Positions 14,979-24,180 of a DNA stretch of 64,000 nt are shown in pieces (the first letter of the stretch is position 1; each line of letters begins with the position of its first letter). The notes beneath the pieces were generated by a model. The model made no database searches, had not been told where the DNA came from, and saw nothing but the letters and a program-made list of their open reading frames with translations. A program made the translations under genes and the position numbers. Source of the stretch: Flavobacterium psychrophilum (GTDB lineage: Bacteria > Bacteroidota > Bacteroidia > Flavobacteriales > Flavobacteriaceae); assembly GCA_945862065.1 (NCBI GenBank), contig CAMAWT010000005.1, positions 62,001 through 126,000 on the forward strand, written 5' to 3'.

Positions 14979-15653
14979 TTATTTTATTTTGAAACGAATA
15001 TACGTAATTGCTTTGTTTATTTCTAAGTATTGTTTTTCGTAAAAAGTTTGTATGGAAGTCACTTCTTTTGGAGCGCCCTCATTTACATAAACGTTGTGGT
15101 TGGCATAAATAACTTCATGACCTTCACCGTGAAGCAAGCCAAGCGTGTACCCATGCATAAATTCACTATCAGTTTTTAGGTTTACAATACCGTTTGGTTT
15201 CAATATTTTTTTATACAATTGAAGAAATTCAGAATTGGTCATTCGGTGTTTGGTTCTTTTGTATTTTATTTGAGGATCTGGAAAAGTAATCCATATTTCG
15301 TCAATTTCTTGATTGTCAAATATGTGATTGATTAATTCGATTTGAGTTCGAACAAATGCAACATTTGATAAACCGTTTTCTACAGCCGTTTTGGCACCTC
15401 TCCAAAATCGAGCGCCTTTTATATCGATGCCAACGTAGTTACTATTTGGATCGTTTTCGGCTAAGCCGATGGTATATTCTCCTTTGCCACAACCAAGTTC
15501 AACAATAATAGGGTTGTTGTTTTTGAAAAAATCACTTGCCCACTTTCCTTTATATTCAAATAAATCACTAACTACCTCTTCACGAGTAGGTTGAAAAACA
15601 TTAGTAAAAGTTTCGTTCTCTTTAAATCGTTTCAGTTTGTTTTTGCTTCCCAC
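14979..15653 (-). CDS. trmB: tRNA (guanine-N7-)-methyltransferase
   Basis: This 224-residue enzyme makes m7G46 in tRNA variable loops. It shows the SAM-binding motif VELGCGKGEYTIGLA, the acidic GIDIKGARFWRGAKTA strand, the TrmB signature ITFPDPQIKYKRTKHRM and the C-terminal LKTDSEFMHGY and VTSIQTFYEKQYLE. It is the first gene of the trmB-lysE-ATL run. A minus-strand -7 box (15673-15680) lies 19 bases before the ATG. Confidence 0.96.
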   Translation of the reverse strand: MGSKNKLKRFKENETFTNVFQPTREEVVSDLFEYKGKWASDFFKNNNPIIVELGCGKGEYTIGLAENDPNSNYVGIDIKGARFWRGAKTAVENGLSNVAFVRTQIELINHIFDNQEIDEIWITFPDPQIKYKRTKHRMTNSEFLQLYKKILKPNGIVNLKTDSEFMHGYTLGLLHGEGHEVIYANHNVYVNEGAPKEVTSIQTFYEKQYLEINKAITYIRFKIK

Positions 15654-15672
15654 AGAAATGTTATTTTTTATG

Positions 15673-15680
15673 CAAAATTA
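15673..15680 (-). promoter_or_regulatory. Promoter -7 box for trmB
   Basis: The minus strand reads TAATTTTG, matching TAnnTTTG. A small palindrome ATGTTAT-A-ATAACAT lies further upstream at 15712-15726, in the divergent region shared with the phosphatase gene. Confidence 0.55.
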
Positions 15681-15769
15681 GTGAAATTAAATTGTATATA
15701 AAGTTTTAGTAATGTTATAATAACATCTTGTTCACAAATATTTAATCTATTTGCCTAAAATATAATAAG

Positions 15770-16591
15770 TTGAAAAAAAGAGCTGTAGAATTAGTTGTTA
15801 TTTCAGATGTTCATCTTGGAACCTATGGTTGTCATGCCAAGGAGTTATTACACTACCTGTCAACTATTAAACCAAAAACTTTAATACTTAACGGTGATAT
15901 TGTTGATATTTGGCAATTTAGGAAGTCTTATTTTCCGGTGACACATTTAAAAGTTTTAAAAAAAATAATTGCTTTAAGTACTAAAGGAACTACCGTTTAT
16001 TATTTAACTGGCAATCATGATGAATTATTGCGAAAGTTTACCGATTTACAGATTGGTAATATCAGTTTATTAGACAAGCTGATATTGGATATTGATGGTA
16101 AAAAAGCTTGGATTTTTCATGGAGATGTTTTTGATGCATCCATTACTCACGCAAAATGGTTAGCCAAATTGGGAGGTTGGGGTTATGATTTATTGATACT
16201 GATAAATCGTTTTTTAAATTGGGTATTGGCTAAATGTAATCGACCGCCTTACTCATTGTCTAAGCGAATTAAACAAAATGTAAAATCGGCAGTAAAGTTT
16301 ATATCCAATTTCGAAAATATTTGTACTGATTTAGCCATTCAAAATAAATTTGATTATGTACTTTGTGGCCATATTCATGAACCAAAAATGGAGCATGTAA
16401 AAAACGAACACGGAGAAACTCTTTACTTAAATTCTGGTGATTGGATTGAAAATTTAACTGCATTGGAGTATAATAAAAAACAATGGTCTGTTTACAAATA
16501 TTTAGAACATGACAATCCTGTTTTTCAAGAGGATGAAGACACGGCAGAAAGTCAACTTGCTAACACCTTTTTTTCTTCAATAAATTATTGA
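15770..16591 (+). CDS. Metallophosphoesterase, LpxH-like UDP-2,3-diacylglucosamine diphosphatase
   Basis: This 273-residue calcineurin-like phosphoesterase has all metal-binding motifs in order: SDVHLGTYGC (DxH), LNGDIVDIWQ (GDxxD), LTGNHDE (GNHD), FHGDVFD and CGHIHEP (GHxH). The spacing and the extra Trp-rich insert match the LpxH-like group, whose members split UDP-2,3-diacylglucosamine in lipid A synthesis. A broader phosphohydrolase role is possible. No ATG precedes the conserved start; TTG at 15770 (MKKRAVELVVISDVH) is the likely initiator. A glycosyltransferase gene follows after 44 bases, which fits an envelope function. Confidence 0.85.
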   Translation: MKKRAVELVVISDVHLGTYGCHAKELLHYLSTIKPKTLILNGDIVDIWQFRKSYFPVTHLKVLKKIIALSTKGTTVYYLTGNHDELLRKFTDLQIGNISLLDKLILDIDGKKAWIFHGDVFDASITHAKWLAKLGGWGYDLLILINRFLNWVLAKCNRPPYSLSKRIKQNVKSAVKFISNFENICTDLAIQNKFDYVLCGHIHEPKMEHVKNEHGETLYLNSGDWIENLTALEYNKKQWSVYKYLEHDNPVFQEDEDTAESQLANTFFSSINY

Positions 16592-16635
16592 AATCAAACT
16601 TTTTAGATTAACAATTACATTAAATTCGTATTAAA

Positions 16636-17688
16636 ATGAAAAATATATTAGTAGCTCCATTAAATTGGGGACTGGGTCATGCCACCCGTTGTATTCCAAT
16701 TATTAAAGAGTTACAAAATCAGGGATTCACACCTATTCTTGCATCAGATGGAGTAGCGTTGTCTTTATTAAAAAAAGAGTTTCCGGAATTAGTTGCTTTG
16801 GAATTGCCTTCTTATAATATTGAATATGCTAAAAAAGGTAAAAATTTTAAGTGGAAACTTTTACAAAACAGCCCAAACACTTTGAATGCAATTTTAAGTG
16901 AGAAAAAATTAGTAAAAAAATGGGTATCTGAATACCATTTACAAGGGATAATTTCAGATAACAGATTAGGTATCCATAGTAAAAAAGTACCTTCTGTATT
17001 TATTACGCATCAAATTCGAGTAATGTCTGGTAAAACCACTTGGATTTCATCAAAAATTCATCAAAAATTAATTAAAAAATATACTGAATGTTGGGTGCCA
17101 GATGTGGAAGGTTTTCCGAATTTATCGGGTAAATTAGGGCATGTAAAAAAATTCAATGCTAATTTAAAGTATATTGGCGTATTGAGCCGTCTCGAAAAAG
17201 AAGCTCTTCCTGAAATTTATGATTTAATGGTAATTATTTCGGGTCCAGAACCTCAAAGAACTTTGTTGGAAGAGAAATTAATATCTGAATTGAATGATTT
17301 TTCAAAACCTGTTTTGTTTGTGAAGGGTGTTATAGAAAGTGAACAAAAAATCGAAAAGATTGATAATGTTGTCTATTATAATTTCATGACGTCTGATGAT
17401 TTGCAAAAGGCATTCAACAGCAGTAATAAGATACTTTGTAGATCGGGTTACACAACGGTTATGGATTTGACAAAATTGGAAAAGAAAGCCTTTTTTATTC
17501 CAACTCCGGGTCAATTTGAACAAGAATATTTAGCAAAATTGTATCATGAAATTAATATTGTACCAACGGCATCTCAAGATGATTTTGTGATATCAGATTT
17601 GAAACAAATAGATGCCTTTAGAGGATTGCCAAAATTGAGAACGGAATTAAATTGGAAACAATTATTCGCTCTTTTCAATGGTGAATGA
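16636..17688 (+). CDS. Glycosyltransferase, MurG-like (Glyco_trans_1_3 type)
   Basis: This 350-residue GT-B-fold protein begins MKNILVAPLNWGLGHATRCIPII, the signature of a group of predicted glycosyltransferases common in Bacteroidota. The C-terminal nucleotide-sugar half contains VIISGPEPQR, LCRSGYTTVMDLTKLEKKAFFIPTPGQFEQEYLA, similar to the donor-binding part of MurG. The substrate is unknown; the neighbour upstream suggests cell-envelope glycan or lipid work. The 3' end overlaps the convergent histidine kinase gene by 27 bases, with no terminator between them. Confidence 0.82.
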   Translation: MKNILVAPLNWGLGHATRCIPIIKELQNQGFTPILASDGVALSLLKKEFPELVALELPSYNIEYAKKGKNFKWKLLQNSPNTLNAILSEKKLVKKWVSEYHLQGIISDNRLGIHSKKVPSVFITHQIRVMSGKTTWISSKIHQKLIKKYTECWVPDVEGFPNLSGKLGHVKKFNANLKYIGVLSRLEKEALPEIYDLMVIISGPEPQRTLLEEKLISELNDFSKPVLFVKGVIESEQKIEKIDNVVYYNFMTSDDLQKAFNSSNKILCRSGYTTVMDLTKLEKKAFFIPTPGQFEQEYLAKLYHEINIVPTASQDDFVISDLKQIDAFRGLPKLRTELNWKQLFALFNGE

Positions 17689-18708
17689 AAACTCGGATCC
17701 TTTTTTGAACTCACTTTCAACATATATCTTTTCTTCGTGACCTTCAATAATATGTTTAACAATTGACAGACCAAGCCCAGAACCGCCTTCGCTTCTGGCA
17801 CCGCTTTTATCCACTCGAAAAAAGCGTTCAAAAAGTCTTGGTATATTATGTTTTTCTATTCCTTCACCGTTATCGGTAATTCGAATGATAAGCTTGTTCT
17901 TGATCAAATCTTCAATGGATACTTCGGTAGTTCCGTTTTCTTTTCCGTATTTAATTGAGTTCATGACCAAATTGGTTATAACTTGTTCAATTTTTTCTTT
18001 GTCGGCGTTTACGTTTATAGGTTTTCTGTACTTTTTATCAAACATTAAAATAATGTTTTTTTTGTCGGCACGCATTTCTAACAAATCAAATACATTTTGA
18101 ATTAATTCAACGATATTAAAAGTTGAGTATTCAATATGTAAATCTCCCATTTCAAATTTTGAAATCATATCCAAATCGTTTACAATATAAACGAGTCTTT
18201 CAACTCCTTTTTCGGCACGTTCTAAATATTTTTTTCGTAAAATTTTATCGTTTGCAGCACCATCAATTAAAGTTGAGATGTATCCTTGAACTGTAAAAAG
18301 AGGGGTTTTTAATTCGTGTGAAATATTACCTAAAAATTCGCGTCTATATTCTTCTCGAATTTTTAGTGTTTCAATTTCTAATTTTTTGTCAGATGCAAAT
18401 TTTTTAACTTCCCGAGTTAAAGTTGCCATATCTGTTGTAATTGGCTGGTTTCTAAATGTAGTTGAATCTAAAAGTGAGACATCATCATATATTTTTTTTA
18501 TTCTTTTGTAAATAAAGTGTTCTACACGATATTGTATCACAAAAAATATAAAAACTCCATTTATAAGAGCAAAAATCAAACAAAACTCCCAAGAGAAAAT
18601 AAAAAACAGGCTTAATAATATACCAGCAATTCCTGTTGAAAAAAGCATTACATATAAAGCTGATTTTATCGCAAAACGATAGGTTTTTTTAAAATTTATA
18701 GATGTCAT
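17662..18708 (-). CDS. Sensor histidine kinase, PhoR-like
   Basis: This 348-residue membrane kinase has two hydrophobic segments near the N-terminus (about 10-60) with almost no periplasmic loop, then a dimerisation domain with the phospho-acceptor motif EFLGNISHELKTPLFTVQGY. The ATP-binding domain shows VITNLVMNSIKYG (N box), ITDNGEGIEKHNIPRLFERFFRVD (G1/F) and GGSGLGLSIVKHIIEGHE (G2). The short sensor and sequence style match PhoR-like kinases. It follows its response regulator by 15 bases in one operon. The stimulus is not proven; phosphate limitation is the family expectation. Confidence 0.9.
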   Translation of the reverse strand: MTSINFKKTYRFAIKSALYVMLFSTGIAGILLSLFFIFSWEFCLIFALINGVFIFFVIQYRVEHFIYKRIKKIYDDVSLLDSTTFRNQPITTDMATLTREVKKFASDKKLEIETLKIREEYRREFLGNISHELKTPLFTVQGYISTLIDGAANDKILRKKYLERAEKGVERLVYIVNDLDMISKFEMGDLHIEYSTFNIVELIQNVFDLLEMRADKKNIILMFDKKYRKPINVNADKEKIEQVITNLVMNSIKYGKENGTTEVSIEDLIKNKLIIRITDNGEGIEKHNIPRLFERFFRVDKSGARSEGGSGLGLSIVKHIIEGHEEKIYVESEFKKGSEFSFTIEKSE

Positions 18709-18723
18709 TTAGGCTGATAAGTG

Positions 18724-19410
18724 TTAATTTTCAAATTTGTATCCTACTCCTTTAATAGTTTTAAATAATTCTTCTCCAATTTTTTCACGTAATTTTCTAA
18801 TGTGAACATCGATGGTTCTTCCACCAACAATTACTTCATTTCCCCAAACTTTATCGAGAATTTCTTCACGTTTAAATACTTTACCTGGTTTTGAAGCTAA
18901 AAGGTAAAACAATTCAAACTCTTTTCTTGGTAATGAAAATTCTCTGTCATCAATGATGATTTTGTATTCTTCTCTATTGATTACAATATTGCCAAGCGTT
19001 AAATTTTCAGATGATATTGTTTCAACGTCTTTAAGTCTTCTTAACAGCGCTTTAACTTTGCTTACAAGCAATTTTGGTTTTATTGGTTTTGCAATGTAAT
19101 CATCTGCGCCTACATCAAAACCAGCTACTTGAGAATAATCTTCACTTCGTGCTGTCAAGAACGTAATGATTACATTATTCAATTCTGGTAATTTTCGAAT
19201 CGCTTCACAGGCTTCCATACCATCCATTTCTGGCATCATTACATCCATAATAATAAGGTGTGGAAGTTCTTTTTTCGCAACTGCAATAGCTTCTTTACCA
19301 TTAGATGCAGTAACGATTTTGTATCCTTCTTGAGATAGATTGTATCCAACAATTTCAAGTATATCTTGCTCGTCATCTACAAGTAAAATCTTTATCTCTT
19401 TCTTTTTCAT
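18724..19410 (-). CDS. Response regulator, OmpR/PhoB family
   Basis: This 228-residue regulator has a receiver domain (about 1-125) with the acidic pair VDDE, phospho-acceptor Asp56 in IIMDVMMPEMDG, the Thr/Ser switch in TFLTARSED and the conserved Lys in YIAKPIKP. The winged-helix DNA-binding domain (about 133-228) has RKEFELFYLLASKPGKVFKREEIL and GRTIDVHIRKLREKIGE. Its partner kinase lies directly downstream. It is divergent from the TonB-dependent receptor gene, and the 188-base shared gap holds paired 11-base-spaced TTAAC-like repeats that could be its binding sites. Confidence 0.93.
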   Translation of the reverse strand: MKKKEIKILLVDDEQDILEIVGYNLSQEGYKIVTASNGKEAIAVAKKELPHLIIMDVMMPEMDGMEACEAIRKLPELNNVIITFLTARSEDYSQVAGFDVGADDYIAKPIKPKLLVSKVKALLRRLKDVETISSENLTLGNIVINREEYKIIIDDREFSLPRKEFELFYLLASKPGKVFKREEILDKVWGNEVIVGGRTIDVHIRKLREKIGEELFKTIKGVGYKFEN

Positions 19411-19434
19411 AGGGGTGTATTTTTTATTTGAATG

Positions 19435-19442
19435 TAAATATA
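19435..19442 (-). promoter_or_regulatory. Possible -7 box for the two-component operon
   Basis: The minus strand reads TATATTTA, one base away from TAnnTTTG, 24 bases before the ATG at 19410. It lies about 36 bases from the paired repeats at 19479-19514. Confidence 0.35.
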
Positions 19443-19478
19443 CTATTTTATTTCATTTGTTTTTTGTGTCCAAAACTA

Positions 19479-19514
19479 TTAACCCAAACTTAATTTCTTA
19501 ACAATTAGGTAACG
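19479..19514. promoter_or_regulatory. Paired 11-base-spaced repeats, possible PhoB-type boxes
   Basis: TTAACC (19479) and TTAATT (19490) start 11 bases apart, as do TTAACA (19498) and GTAACG (19509). PhoB/PhoP-family regulators bind tandem half-sites about 11 bases apart, often with a TTAACA-like core. The site lies between the divergent response-regulator and receptor genes. This is pattern matching only; the half-sites are short and AT-rich. Confidence 0.35.
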
Positions 19515-19567
19515 TTTAAAACATCTAAAATTAAAATTGAACTAACGTAATGGTAACCTTGATCAAC

Positions 19568-19575
19568 TATTTTTG
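19568..19575 (+). promoter_or_regulatory. Promoter -7 box for the TonB-dependent receptor
   Basis: TATTTTTG matches TAnnTTTG, 23 bases before the ATG at 19599. No good -33 element is visible at the usual distance, which would suit an activator-dependent promoter. Confidence 0.6.
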
Positions 19576-19598
19576 TACCAATTTTTAAATCCACACAC

Positions 19599-22364
19599 AT
19601 GAAACTTAAATTATCGCTTTTATTTTTATTTGTTAGTACTGTTACCTTCGCACAAACCAAAGGTACTATTTCGGGAGTTATTACTGACAAAGAAGCAAAC
19701 AATGCTGCTTTACCTTTTGCAAACGTACTCGTTAAAGGCACCGCTATTGGTGTAACTACAGACGAAAAAGGAAATTATTCTATTAATCTAAATCCTGGAA
19801 AATATGTTGTTCAGTTTAGTTTTGTAGGATATGAATCTGTTGAAGAAACGGTTGATGTAAAATCTGGAGAGACAACTACTGTAAACAAAAAATTAGGTTC
19901 TGGAGGTTACAAGCTGAAAGATGTTGTTGTTAAATCGGCAACCAAAAACAGAGAAAAAGAAAGTGCACTTTTGATGGATCAAAAAAATGCTACCGAAATT
20001 AAACAGAGTATTGGTGCGCAAGAAATGTCTAGAAAAGGAGTAAGCAATGTAGAATCAGGCTTAACAAAAATTACAGGAATAACCAAAGTAGAGTCAAAAG
20101 GACTTTTTATTAGAGGTTTGGAAGATAGATACAATAATTTATTGTTGAACAATTTAGCGGTACCATCTAACAGTCCTTTCAAAAAAATAATTCCATTAGA
20201 CCAATTCCCAACGGATGTCGTTGGATATATTGATGTATTAAAAACTTTTAATCCAAATATATACGGAGATTTTGCGGGAGCAACAATTGATGTGAAAACT
20301 AGCCAATATGTAAAAGATCAAACTAAGATTAGCTACGGAGTAGGTTATACTACCAATAATAATTTTTCTGATTTTTTAATTTCATCAGATGCAGACAATT
20401 CCAATAGTTACTTTGGTTTTGGTGGACAAGAAAGAAAAATGCCAGCAGGATATGGAGTAACACCTGCCGGAAGGATTAACAATGATTATGACTCAAGTTG
20501 GAATGTAAACAAAGTGAAATCACCTTTAAACACAAGTTTTGGTGTAACCCATTCTAGTAAATTTAATGTTGGGAAAAATAGCCTTCAATACATTTTTGGA
20601 GTAAATTTTGACAATAAATACCAAGTGAGAGAAGGAGTTGATAGAACTTTTTCACAAGGGCAAGGAATTTATGACAATAATTTAAACAGAAAACAATTCA
20701 AATTTCAAACACAAGCATCTGCCTTGTTAGGGGTGCAGTATAAAGCTGATAGAGTAAAGTTATATTTTAATAGCCTTTATTTAAAATCAACAGAAAACTT
20801 AATTCAAGACCAATTAGGATATACAAGAACAGCTGTTCAAAATCCAAACGAGTTTATTAGATTGAATCAATACGAACAATCTGATTATTTTACAAATCAA
20901 TTTTTTGGGAACTACAAACTTTCAAAAGACGACAAACATTCACTAAACGGAGGTGTTTCTTATACAAGAACTAAATATACTCAACCAGACAGAAAATTCA
21001 TTACGGGTATAAAAATAAATGAAACTGAAATTAATACTCAATACGGAAGTAACAATTTATTGCGTCAGTTTTTTAATATTGATAATAATTATCATGTCTC
21101 TGGAAATTTAGAATATGTTCTTAAATTTGGGAAAAACGAAGATAGAAAAAATAAATTATCTTTTGGTTACAGCGGTTTTGAAGAATCTATTATATCTAAA
21201 TTTAGATTCACTTTTGGAAATCCAAACAGCGGATCAGCACCATACAATGCTCCTGTAAACGAAATTGATCAATACATCCAAAATGATGTAACTAACAATT
21301 TTGTATCGTTTACAGAGCAATCAACTGCTGAATGGAAAACTAAAGTGTCTCAACGTGCTGATGGTTTGTATACAAATTTTTTATACAATGTGAATGAAAA
21401 ATTGGAATTTAATGTAGGCGTAAGAGCTGAAAACACAATTAGAGTATACAAATACAAATCAATTGTTGATCCAATCACAAATCCTTTCAGAAAAAAAACC
21501 ACTGAAAATCTGTACATTTTACCATCATTAAATGTAAAATACAATACAACTGACAAAAGTAATTTAAGATTTGCAGTATCTAAAACGTATACAAAACCAA
21601 TTCTTTTTGAAAGTCTAGATATCAACTTAATAAATGCAGATGGCACAACTGAAAGAGGTAATTCTGATGTTGAAAATAGTGAGAATTTGAATGCTGATTT
21701 AAAATTTGAATTGTTCCCTACCACTAAAGAGATGTTTGCCGCTACTTTATTTGCTAAATACATCAACAATCCAATTGAAAGAACAGTACAGGCAAGCGCA
21801 ACAGGAAGTGGACAAACAATTACCTATTTTAATAACAAAAGTGCAACATTGTTTGGTGCTGAGTTTGAATTTTTATTGCAATTAAATAGATTAAATGACA
21901 ATCTGAATGGTTTTTCTTTTGGATTAAACACCTCGTTAATGTTTACTGAAGCAACTGTAAACAAAAACAGATCTGGGTATTTTGATACATTTGAAAAAAG
22001 AAACTTGCAAGGAGCTTCCAACTGGTTAATTAATTCGGATGTAAAATACGAGTTTAATATTGGTTCAACATCAAAAAATACGGCGTCTTTAGTTTATAAT
22101 GTTTACGGCGAGAGAATTTATGCAGTAGGTATTGCTGGTAACGATCATATTTACGAAAAACCATTTCATAAATTAGATTTCGTATGGGGAAGTACAATAA
22201 ATAAAAAATGGGATTTGAAATTTTCAATTGATAACATCTTAAACCCTCTTTATACAAGAGAAATGGGCGATAAAAGTACTCTTCAAATAAGCGAGAGCTC
22301 CTTAATGCTACTCAGCTTTAAAAGAGGGATTGGATTTTCAACAAGTATTTCATACACATTCTAA
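19599..22364 (+). CDS. TonB-dependent outer-membrane receptor with N-terminal carboxypeptidase-regulatory-like domain
   Basis: This 921-residue outer-membrane protein has a signal peptide (about 1-18, ending TVTFAQ), a carboxypeptidase-regulatory-like beta-sandwich (about 22-105, GVITDKEANNAALPFANVLVKGTAIGVTTDEKGNYSI), a plug domain (about 120-235, GVSNVESGLTKITGITKVESKGLFIRGLEDRYNNLLLNN) and a long barrel ending in the aromatic C-terminus FSTSISYTF. Such receptors import ligands with energy from TonB. The gene is divergent from a PhoB/PhoR-like pair and followed by a beta-helix lipoprotein and two T9SS cargo proteins. A role in phosphorus uptake is a guess from this context; no SusD-like gene follows. 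Confidence 0.93.
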   Translation: MKLKLSLLFLFVSTVTFAQTKGTISGVITDKEANNAALPFANVLVKGTAIGVTTDEKGNYSINLNPGKYVVQFSFVGYESVEETVDVKSGETTTVNKKLGSGGYKLKDVVVKSATKNREKESALLMDQKNATEIKQSIGAQEMSRKGVSNVESGLTKITGITKVESKGLFIRGLEDRYNNLLLNNLAVPSNSPFKKIIPLDQFPTDVVGYIDVLKTFNPNIYGDFAGATIDVKTSQYVKDQTKISYGVGYTTNNNFSDFLISSDADNSNSYFGFGGQERKMPAGYGVTPAGRINNDYDSSWNVNKVKSPLNTSFGVTHSSKFNVGKNSLQYIFGVNFDNKYQVREGVDRTFSQGQGIYDNNLNRKQFKFQTQASALLGVQYKADRVKLYFNSLYLKSTENLIQDQLGYTRTAVQNPNEFIRLNQYEQSDYFTNQFFGNYKLSKDDKHSLNGGVSYTRTKYTQPDRKFITGIKINETEINTQYGSNNLLRQFFNIDNNYHVSGNLEYVLKFGKNEDRKNKLSFGYSGFEESIISKFRFTFGNPNSGSAPYNAPVNEIDQYIQNDVTNNFVSFTEQSTAEWKTKVSQRADGLYTNFLYNVNEKLEFNVGVRAENTIRVYKYKSIVDPITNPFRKKTTENLYILPSLNVKYNTTDKSNLRFAVSKTYTKPILFESLDINLINADGTTERGNSDVENSENLNADLKFELFPTTKEMFAATLFAKYINNPIERTVQASATGSGQTITYFNNKSATLFGAEFEFLLQLNRLNDNLNGFSFGLNTSLMFTEATVNKNRSGYFDTFEKRNLQGASNWLINSDVKYEFNIGSTSKNTASLVYNVYGERIYAVGIAGNDHIYEKPFHKLDFVWGSTINKKWDLKFSIDNILNPLYTREMGDKSTLQISESSLMLLSFKRGIGFSTSISYTF

Positions 22365-22368
22365 GTTA

Positions 22369-22397
22369 AAAAAAGCGGTCTTTTGGCCGCTTTTTTT
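22369..22397 (+). terminator. Terminator of the TonB-dependent receptor gene
   Basis: AAAGCGGTC and GGCCGCTTT pair around a short loop with a following T run, 5 bases after the stop. The next gene therefore needs its own promoter. Confidence 0.88.
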
Positions 22398-22486
22398 TTA
22401 ACCAAACGCTTTTTTGTTTTAAATTTAGTAACTTTAAGGAAATGTTTTCATAACACATGAAGCGAACTAATATTTAAAATATTCTA

Positions 22487-22494
22487 TAATTTTG
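22487..22494 (+). promoter_or_regulatory. Promoter -7 box for the beta-helix lipoprotein
   Basis: TAATTTTG matches TAnnTTTG and lies 25 bases before the ATG at 22520. No clear -33 element is seen. Confidence 0.5.
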
Positions 22495-22519
22495 TAAAAA
22501 TTTAAAAACAATATTTATT

Positions 22520-23680
22520 ATGAAAAAATTAATTTTAAGCCTAGCAATTTTAGCTGTTACTTTTACATCTTGTACTGATGACAGTGAAGACACAACATTA
22601 ACGCCGGTAGTTGGTGAATTAACCGGATCAATAACTTCTAACAGAACTATCGCTTACGGTAACTACACTTTGAATGGTATTGTTACAATCGAATCAGGTG
22701 TAACAGTAACTTTTGATGCAGGATCAACAATTACTGCAAATGCAACTAATGGTGTAGATGCTTTAGTTGTTAAAAATGGTGGTAAACTTATCATGAATGG
22801 AACTGCTTCGCAACCAATTGTAATGACTGAGCCTTCTGCAACACCAGGTTCATGGGGAGGTATCATTATGTATGGTGATGCCCCAATAAATGGTGCTGGT
22901 GCTGTGACAACTAAAGCTTCTGAAGACGGGTTAAACTTATCTTATGGCGGTACAAATGCTGCTCACAATGGTGGTACTTTACGTTACGTGAGAGTAGAAT
23001 ATGCAGGTAAAAAAATTACTGATGGAACAAGTGAAATGAATGGTTTTTCTTTCTATTCAGTTGGTTCTGGAACAATATTAGAAAACCTTGTATCTTACAA
23101 AGGTGCTGACGATGGTTTTGAATTTTACGGAGGTACAGTAAACGCTTCAAGCTTAATTTCTTATGGTAATTATGATGACTCTTTTGACTGGCAAGATGGT
23201 TGGAAAGGTCAAAATAATTCAAACTGGTATGCTTACCAAGTAACTACAGGTAACTTTGGAATGGAAATAGAAGCTTCAAATAATAACAACGCATATTTCC
23301 CAGTAATTTCAAACATTACTTTAAAAAGAGCTGTTGGTACTGTAACAGAAGGTGGTTCATCTGCTGCTGAGTATGATGCAATTCAATTTAAAAAACAAGG
23401 TAATGGTGATTTTACAAACATTTTAATTTCAGGTTACACAACTGCAAATTCAACTGCTGTTAGAATCCAAGATGCAGGAACTAACACTGATCAAGTTACA
23501 GGTGGAAAAATTAAATTAACTAATGTTAAAATCAACGATGGAACTTCACAATTTGCTGGTGTAGGTGCATTAGTAGTTGCTTTCCCATCAGGAAAATACA
23601 CAACTAGCACAACTTCAACAGGTGCTACTTTAACAAGTGGTGCATGGTCAACAGTTGGCGGTGTAAACTTGATTCAATAA
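22520..23680 (+). CDS. Surface lipoprotein with a right-handed beta-helix fold
   Basis: This 386-residue protein has a lipoprotein signal peptide with the lipidated Cys at residue 18 (AVTFTSCTDDSED). The acidic residues right after Cys resemble the export signal that sends lipoproteins to the cell surface in Bacteroidota. The rest is rich in Gly, Asn, Thr and Ser with short repeats (YGNYTLNGIVTIESGVTVTFDAGSTI; GTILENLVSYKGADDGFEFYGGTVNASSLISYGNYDDSFDWQDGW), typical of parallel beta-helices. The substrate is unknown. It directly follows the TonB-dependent receptor and may act as its ligand-capturing partner in place of SusD (inference). It has its own promoter and terminator. Confidence 0.82.
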   Translation: MKKLILSLAILAVTFTSCTDDSEDTTLTPVVGELTGSITSNRTIAYGNYTLNGIVTIESGVTVTFDAGSTITANATNGVDALVVKNGGKLIMNGTASQPIVMTEPSATPGSWGGIIMYGDAPINGAGAVTTKASEDGLNLSYGGTNAAHNGGTLRYVRVEYAGKKITDGTSEMNGFSFYSVGSGTILENLVSYKGADDGFEFYGGTVNASSLISYGNYDDSFDWQDGWKGQNNSNWYAYQVTTGNFGMEIEASNNNNAYFPVISNITLKRAVGTVTEGGSSAAEYDAIQFKKQGNGDFTNILISGYTTANSTAVRIQDAGTNTDQVTGGKIKLTNVKINDGTSQFAGVGALVVAFPSGKYTTSTTSTGATLTSGAWSTVGGVNLIQ

Positions 23681-23705
23681 CAATTTTAAAAATACAAATA
23701 TCTAA

Positions 23706-23734
23706 AATCCCTCCTAAAGAGGGATTTTTTTTGT
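23706..23734 (+). terminator. Terminator of the beta-helix lipoprotein gene
   Basis: AAATCCCTC and GAGGGATTT pair around CTAAA, followed by T's, 25 bases after the stop. Confidence 0.88.
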
Positions 23735-23762
23735 TTTTGGCATATTATTTGAAATACTTTTT

Positions 23763-23770
23763 TATATTTG
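23763..23770 (+). promoter_or_regulatory. Promoter -7 box for the short T9SS cargo gene
   Basis: TATATTTG matches the consensus, with a TTTTTGG 23 bases upstream as a possible -33 element. It lies 39 bases before the ATG at 23810 and overlaps an upstream in-frame TTG, so that longer start can be ruled out. Confidence 0.65.
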
Positions 23771-23809
23771 TTACTTGAAATAAGCTCTAAACCCTCAAAA
23801 CTAGAACGT

Positions 23810-24142
23810 ATGCCAAAAAAATACTTTTATAGTATCTTATTATTTGTTTGTTTTTCTGCTACAGTTGTAGCTCAAGAATCAAAATCATCTTCAAGAGTTC
23901 AAGCGAATTCTATTGAAGGGCTTAGCTTTTACCCTAATCCTGTGAGTACAGGAAAAATTTATATTACATCCAATTCATCAGATGATAAAGAAATCACCAT
24001 CTTTGACGTACTTGGAAAAAAAGTACTACAAACGATTCTTTCTGGTAGAGAATTAAATATAGGTAATTTATCTCCAGGAGTTTACATCATTAAATTCAAA
24101 GAAGGAGAAACTTCAGAAACCAGAAAACTGATTGTAAAATAA
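23810..24142 (+). CDS. Very short T9SS cargo: signal peptide plus type A sorting domain
   Basis: This 110-residue protein has a signal peptide (MPKKYFYSILLFVCFSATVVAQ) and then only about 88 residues. Of these the last 75 form a type A T9SS C-terminal sorting domain: LSFYPNPVSTGKIYITSNSS, ITIFDVLGKKVLQ, LSPGVYIIKFKEGETSETRKLIVK. Such domains direct proteins across the outer membrane and are normally attached to large cargo; here there is almost none. It is similar to the C-terminus of the next gene's product. It may be a truncated relic or a real small surface protein. Intact signal peptide, promoter and reading frame favour expression. Confidence 0.85.
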   Translation: MPKKYFYSILLFVCFSATVVAQESKSSSRVQANSIEGLSFYPNPVSTGKIYITSNSSDDKEITIFDVLGKKVLQTILSGRELNIGNLSPGVYIIKFKEGETSETRKLIVK

Positions 24143-24180
24143 TTTCATGTTTTATTAATATTTTGTTTACATACAAATAT

